From: Hephaestia caeni
Lineage (GTDB): Bacteria; Pseudomonadota; Alphaproteobacteria; Sphingomonadales; Sphingomonadaceae
DNA length: 64,000 nucleotides
Assembly (NCBI RefSeq): GCF_003550065.1
Contig: NZ_QXDC01000002.1
Coordinates: 973,306 to 1,037,305, forward strand
Direction of reading: 5' to 3'
Shown: piece after piece, positions 61,235-64,000 of the stretch
Layout of the letters: the number at the start of each line of letters is the position of its first letter
How positions within the stretch are numbered: position 1 is the first letter of the stretch
Program-made: the position numbers and the translations under genes
Notes under the pieces: generated by a model
Told to the model about the DNA's origin: nothing
Database searches by the model: none
What the model saw: the letters and a program-made list of their open reading frames with translations, nothing else

Positions 61235-62345
61235 ACAGGAAGTCCAGGCTCTCGACGACGTCGCGTTCATATAGCTCCACGCAACGCAGGTAGATGGCCG
61301 TCGTCGTGATCGAACGATGCCCCATCAATATCTGAAGGATCTTGAGCGGATTGAGGTCTGGATTTTCGCGAGCCTGACGCTGTAACCGTGCGAGCATCGC
61401 CATCGCGAACGTGTGTCGTAGCCAGTGCAGAGTACCGTCGAGCTTGGCTTTCGCAAATCCCTCAGCCAACAATGCCGTCAGACGTTTCCGGGTCAGCGGG
61501 TTTCCATAGCTGTTGAGCAACAGCTGCCGTGATGGCCGATAAGAGCGATCCACGCGACGCCGGCGCCGAACAATCGCCGCGCGATCCTCCCCAATGTACC
61601 AGTCCGTTCGATCGATGAGCTTTACCGGCGGGTAGACCGTCCGAGGACGGTCTCCTTTGGTGATGGCAAGCGGCACTCCGACCAGCGGCGTTTCATCTGC
61701 GGCAAGAGCGTGTGGATCGGGAACTTGATCGAGGGTCAGTCCGCATATTTCCTTGCGCCTGAGGCCGGCAGTCAAAGCCCATTCCGCTGCGACCCGCGGC
61801 GCCGCCTCCAGATGCTTGAACAACCGTTCCAGCTCGTCGACCCGCAACGGCCGAGGTAGTCGTTCTGCCACCGCGAGGGTAAGCGGGTTCACAGGCGGAG
61901 TCCGATTCACTTGCTGCAATTCACCAAACCGGAGCGCTCTACGCTGCTCCGCAGTGTAAGGCAGTTCATCGATCAGCTTTTCTTCCCACGCCCAAGCGTA
62001 GAATCGACAGACGGTTTGTACGCGGGCGTTGATCGTTACCCTTCCATAGGGTCGTTTGGTGTGAGGACTCGCCGTTTCCAACATTCGATTGCGGTAACCA
62101 GCGATCGTACCCTCGTTGACGTCGCGCCAATCGATCGTTGACTGCTCCAAGGCGTCGAACCAGTCATAGAGATGCTCGCCATAAGTTCGCACAGTATCCT
62201 GACTGCGCGATCGGCCCCTGATAATCGCGTGTTTCAGCAGGTATGCAAATGCGGGCTCGATGATCGCCATTTGGGCGTCGAGCAGAATGGGGAATCCATC
62301 CGGAATGTCTGGTTCGCCGCCTGCGGCGCGCACCATCATCACCAT
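61206..62345 (-). CDS. first tyrosine recombinase of the trio (TnpA-like)
   Basis: About 379 residues from the start at 62345; longer in-frame extensions up to 62510 run through a palindrome and are unlikely to be coding. The core-binding domain (about 25-120) includes SQDTVRTYGEHLYDWFDALE. The catalytic domain has TAGLRRKEICGL (first Arg), LHWLRHTFAM (HxxR) and MGHRSITTTAIYLR (tyrosine). It is the canonical member of the three and may supply the main cleavage activity. It overlaps the second recombinase. Confidence 0.85.
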   Translation of the reverse strand: MVMMVRAAGGEPDIPDGFPILLDAQMAIIEPAFAYLLKHAIIRGRSRSQDTVRTYGEHLYDWFDALEQSTIDWRDVNEGTIAGYRNRMLETASPHTKRPYGRVTINARVQTVCRFYAWAWEEKLIDELPYTAEQRRALRFGELQQVNRTPPVNPLTLAVAERLPRPLRVDELERLFKHLEAAPRVAAEWALTAGLRRKEICGLTLDQVPDPHALAADETPLVGVPLAITKGDRPRTVYPPVKLIDRTDWYIGEDRAAIVRRRRRVDRSYRPSRQLLLNSYGNPLTRKRLTALLAEGFAKAKLDGTLHWLRHTFAMAMLARLQRQARENPDLNPLKILQILMGHRSITTTAIYLRCVELYERDVVESLDFLYGDLIPTAG

Positions 62346-62492
62346 CACATTACCAGTCTCGCAAGAACCCAAATCCTTTTGCCACATGAGACCGCTGCTC
62401 ATTTCAAGGTGCGGCGACCCGAGCCAAATTCCGGACGAGTTCCTGTTCTCACAATACGTTGAGCCCTCGGGTGGCGGGGGCCTTTCCGCGAA

Positions 62493-62532
62493 ATGATCTT
62501 GGCCGGTCACCTCGGTGACCGGCCAAGATCAT
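62493..62532. repeat. perfect 19-bp inverted repeat at the edge of the recombinase trio
   Basis: ATGATCTTGGCCGGTCACC (62493-62511), TC, then its exact complement at 62514-62532. It lies 148 nt upstream of the first recombinase start and 67 nt before the next plasmid gene. It may mark the transposon end or act as a bidirectional terminator; no T-run follows. Confidence 0.6.
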
Positions 62533-62598
62533 CATGAGCGACCATCCATTGAAGGGGAGGGGGAGGAGAGAGGGCAGGCTAACAGGACAGATCGACCT

Positions 62599-62748
62599 AT
62601 GAGACCTAATCATACATTCCTGTTTCCGCTCACGAAAGCAGCCCGGATCGCAGCCCGGAAGGTTCCCAGTCTTCCCTATCCCGTCCTCGATCGCTCTGCG
62701 ACGGAAGGCGATGTCACCGCATTGCCGCTACTCCATCTCGCTACGTGA
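62599..62748 (+). CDS. 49-residue hypothetical protein
   Basis: Starts MRPNHTFLFPLTKAARIAAR. No strong ribosome-binding site is seen. A GGGGAGGG motif lies at 62554. The family is not recognised; it may be a leader or chance frame. Confidence 0.3.
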   Translation: MRPNHTFLFPLTKAARIAARKVPSLPYPVLDRSATEGDVTALPLLHLAT

Positions 62749-62836
62749 GTCGCCTCGCATCGCGTGCGACCCGACCGCTGGCCTTACCCGCGCAGATGCC
62801 ACGTCCACTCAATCGCCGCTCACAGGGAGGTCGAGG

Positions 62837-63034
62837 ATGACGACGACCGAGAACCGATATCCCATCAAACCGGGCACTTGGATACGAACAGAAGAAGGCG
62901 AGAGGCTCTACTTCCGACGATACTCGTCCACCGGACATTGGGGCTTCTTCGCTGAAACCAATCACCGCGCCGCCGCCGAACACAAGCTTCCGCTGGCTGG
63001 CCTCAAACCGTGGCACAAGGAGTCCCCGACATGA
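62837..63034 (+). CDS. small hypothetical protein
   Basis: 65 residues behind a GGGAGG site, starting MTTTENRYPIKPGTWIRTEEG. The pattern W-I-R-T-E-E-G-E-R-L-Y-F-R-R-Y, then GHWGFFAET, suggests a small beta-rich fold. Its stop overlaps the next start (ATGA). The family is not recognised. Confidence 0.5.
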   Translation: MTTTENRYPIKPGTWIRTEEGERLYFRRYSSTGHWGFFAETNHRAAAEHKLPLAGLKPWHKESPT

Positions 63035-63579
63035 AAACGCAGGCAATGACGAGTGGACTTCGCATCACTTTGAATAAGACCGAACTACAAGCCCTGCTCA
63101 AGTTAGCGCGCTACGGTGCCGAACAGGTCGCAGCGGCCCGGCACTACTATATCCTGCCCGAACGGCAGGTCGCGCTGGGGACTGATGTCATTCTGGGCCT
63201 TGAACAGGGTCTCACATCACTGCAATGGAAACAGGCCGAAGCCAAAGCGATGCGCGACGCGCCCAAGCGCGAGGCAGAACGGCGCGCGGCCCGCGAACAC
63301 CACGCCCAAATCGACGGGTATTCGGTTATCGGAATGCTCGGCGATTGGACCGACATCTCCGACAACCCGGATCGTCACCAGTGGGCGGACATGTTCCATC
63401 CGGACACTAAGCCCCGTGAACAAGGCGAGATCCGACGCAATGTCTGGCGCATCTTCCTCAGCAGGGGCAGCGCCAGTTCCGATGATCTATCTGTTCTTCC
63501 CGGCGACTGCACCATGACTGCCGATCGTAGCGAGATCGCCAGTCTGGCCCGGCATATTATCGCAAGAAGTCAGTCCTGA
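63031..63579 (+). CDS. hypothetical protein
   Basis: 182 residues. It has a helical N-terminus (LNKTELQALLKLARYGAEQVAAARHYYI), a charged middle helix (AMRDAPKREAERRAAREHHA) and a GMLGDWTDISDNPDRHQW segment. AAGGAG stands 9 nt before the ATG. No family is recognised. It is translationally coupled to the preceding small gene. Confidence 0.5.
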   Translation: MKTQAMTSGLRITLNKTELQALLKLARYGAEQVAAARHYYILPERQVALGTDVILGLEQGLTSLQWKQAEAKAMRDAPKREAERRAAREHHAQIDGYSVIGMLGDWTDISDNPDRHQWADMFHPDTKPREQGEIRRNVWRIFLSRGSASSDDLSVLPGDCTMTADRSEIASLARHIIARSQS

Positions 63580-63705
63580 CGACCACTACGGCAATCCAGC
63601 ACGAGCCTTGCCCATTTCGTGCGCTGCGCATCGACCCAGCCTGCTCTTAGCTCCGTGATGGCACACCCACGGCCGCTTCAGCATCGTCCAACAATGGAGA
63701 ACAAC

Positions 63706-64000
63706 ATGTTCACCTCCCCAGATACGCTCAATACGCTGCGCGAAACGATCGACCATAATGGTCAAGCTGAAATCGCAGTTGTTACTGGCGCGGGTACGCC
63801 ATGTTTTGCCCATACGATCGGCAACGCCAATCACGGACTCCCGGAACTCCTCGCGATTGGCGCATTCATGCCGGGGCGCATCCTGCAGATCCTCGCCCAA
63901 ATAGGCCACGGCATGCGGAAAGCGGGAATGGCGCCCGACAGCGAGATCGACCTGGGGCGAACCTATCCGATCCGAACGCGCCTCGCCGGCCCCGTCGCGA
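63706..64000 (+). CDS. DUF4262-family protein, 3'-truncated by the window
   Basis: 98 residues to the window end, frame still open. A GGAG site stands 7 nt before the ATG. The TVTGAG-like VVTGAGTPCFAHTIGNANHGLPELLAIG stretch (in pieces) and the later MAPDSEIDLG part match DUF4262, a small family with conserved G-x-P...HTIG-L motifs found on plasmids. Function is unknown. The 126 nt between this gene and the previous one show nothing recognised. Confidence 0.72.
   Translation, partial: MFTSPDTLNTLRETIDHNGQAEIAVVTGAGTPCFAHTIGNANHGLPELLAIGAFMPGRILQILAQIGHGMRKAGMAPDSEIDLGRTYPIRTRLAGPVA

Overview
High-GC alphaproteobacterial DNA, most likely from a sphingomonad (Sphingomonadaceae). The reasons are a class I PHA synthase, a heme-PAS FixL/FixJ pair, DUF1612/RHE_PE00001-type winged-helix proteins and the style of the plasmid accessory genes. 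A Rep_3-type initiator with an iteron array and a ParA module at 41.6-44.9 kb indicate that the whole window is part of a large plasmid or chromid.

Region 1 (1-32.7 kb) is a low-oxygen, stress and energy-storage island. It holds PHA synthase, a MaoC-Pta fusion, acetate kinase, FabI and a phasin; a FixL-like oxygen sensor kinase, FixJ and a single-domain receiver; a two-gene SufC/SufB-like cassette; four universal stress proteins; an acetoacetyl-CoA reductase; a Dyp peroxidase; P-type ATPases of cation and Cu type; two TauE/SafE permeases; a membrane-anchored RimK-like ATP-grasp protein; and a CYTH-CHAD protein. A recurring sequence close to CTACGTAnAWTCC lies about 67-90 nt upstream of at least eight of these start codons. 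It resembles the rhizobial FixJ recognition sequence (GTAMGTAG) and suggests that the island is one FixJ-type regulon.

Region 2 (32.77-39.6 kb) is a Tn7/Tn5053-like transposon with tniA, tniB and tniQ overlapping as an operon. Instead of a serine resolvase it carries a tyrosine recombinase beside a perfect 12-7-12 inverted repeat, plus a DUF1612-like winged-helix protein. Region 3 (39.6-45 kb) is the plasmid core: another DUF1612-like gene, a decayed duplicate of it, a truncated resolvase, a repeat array that may be the centromere, parA and its small partner, rep and iterons. GGGNAGGG octamers reverse strand between 41.07 and 42.13 kb, as KOPS do around an origin.

Region 4 (45-55.7 kb and 62.6-64 kb) is a run of small plasmid genes, mostly rightward. 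Several concern DNA chemistry: a DpdA/TGT-like transglycosylase, an N6-methylase-like protein without motif IV, and a Mom-like GNAT. The others are DUF1173, DUF7007-like, DUF3768, DUF7831-like, DUF4262 and unknown proteins. Region 5 (55.7-62.5 kb) is a Tn554-like set of three tyrosine recombinases plus a TnpC-like protein. Its third recombinase is split by an IS110/IS1111-type element whose 13-bp inverted repeats are still perfect. No tRNA, rRNA or CRISPR array was recognised.
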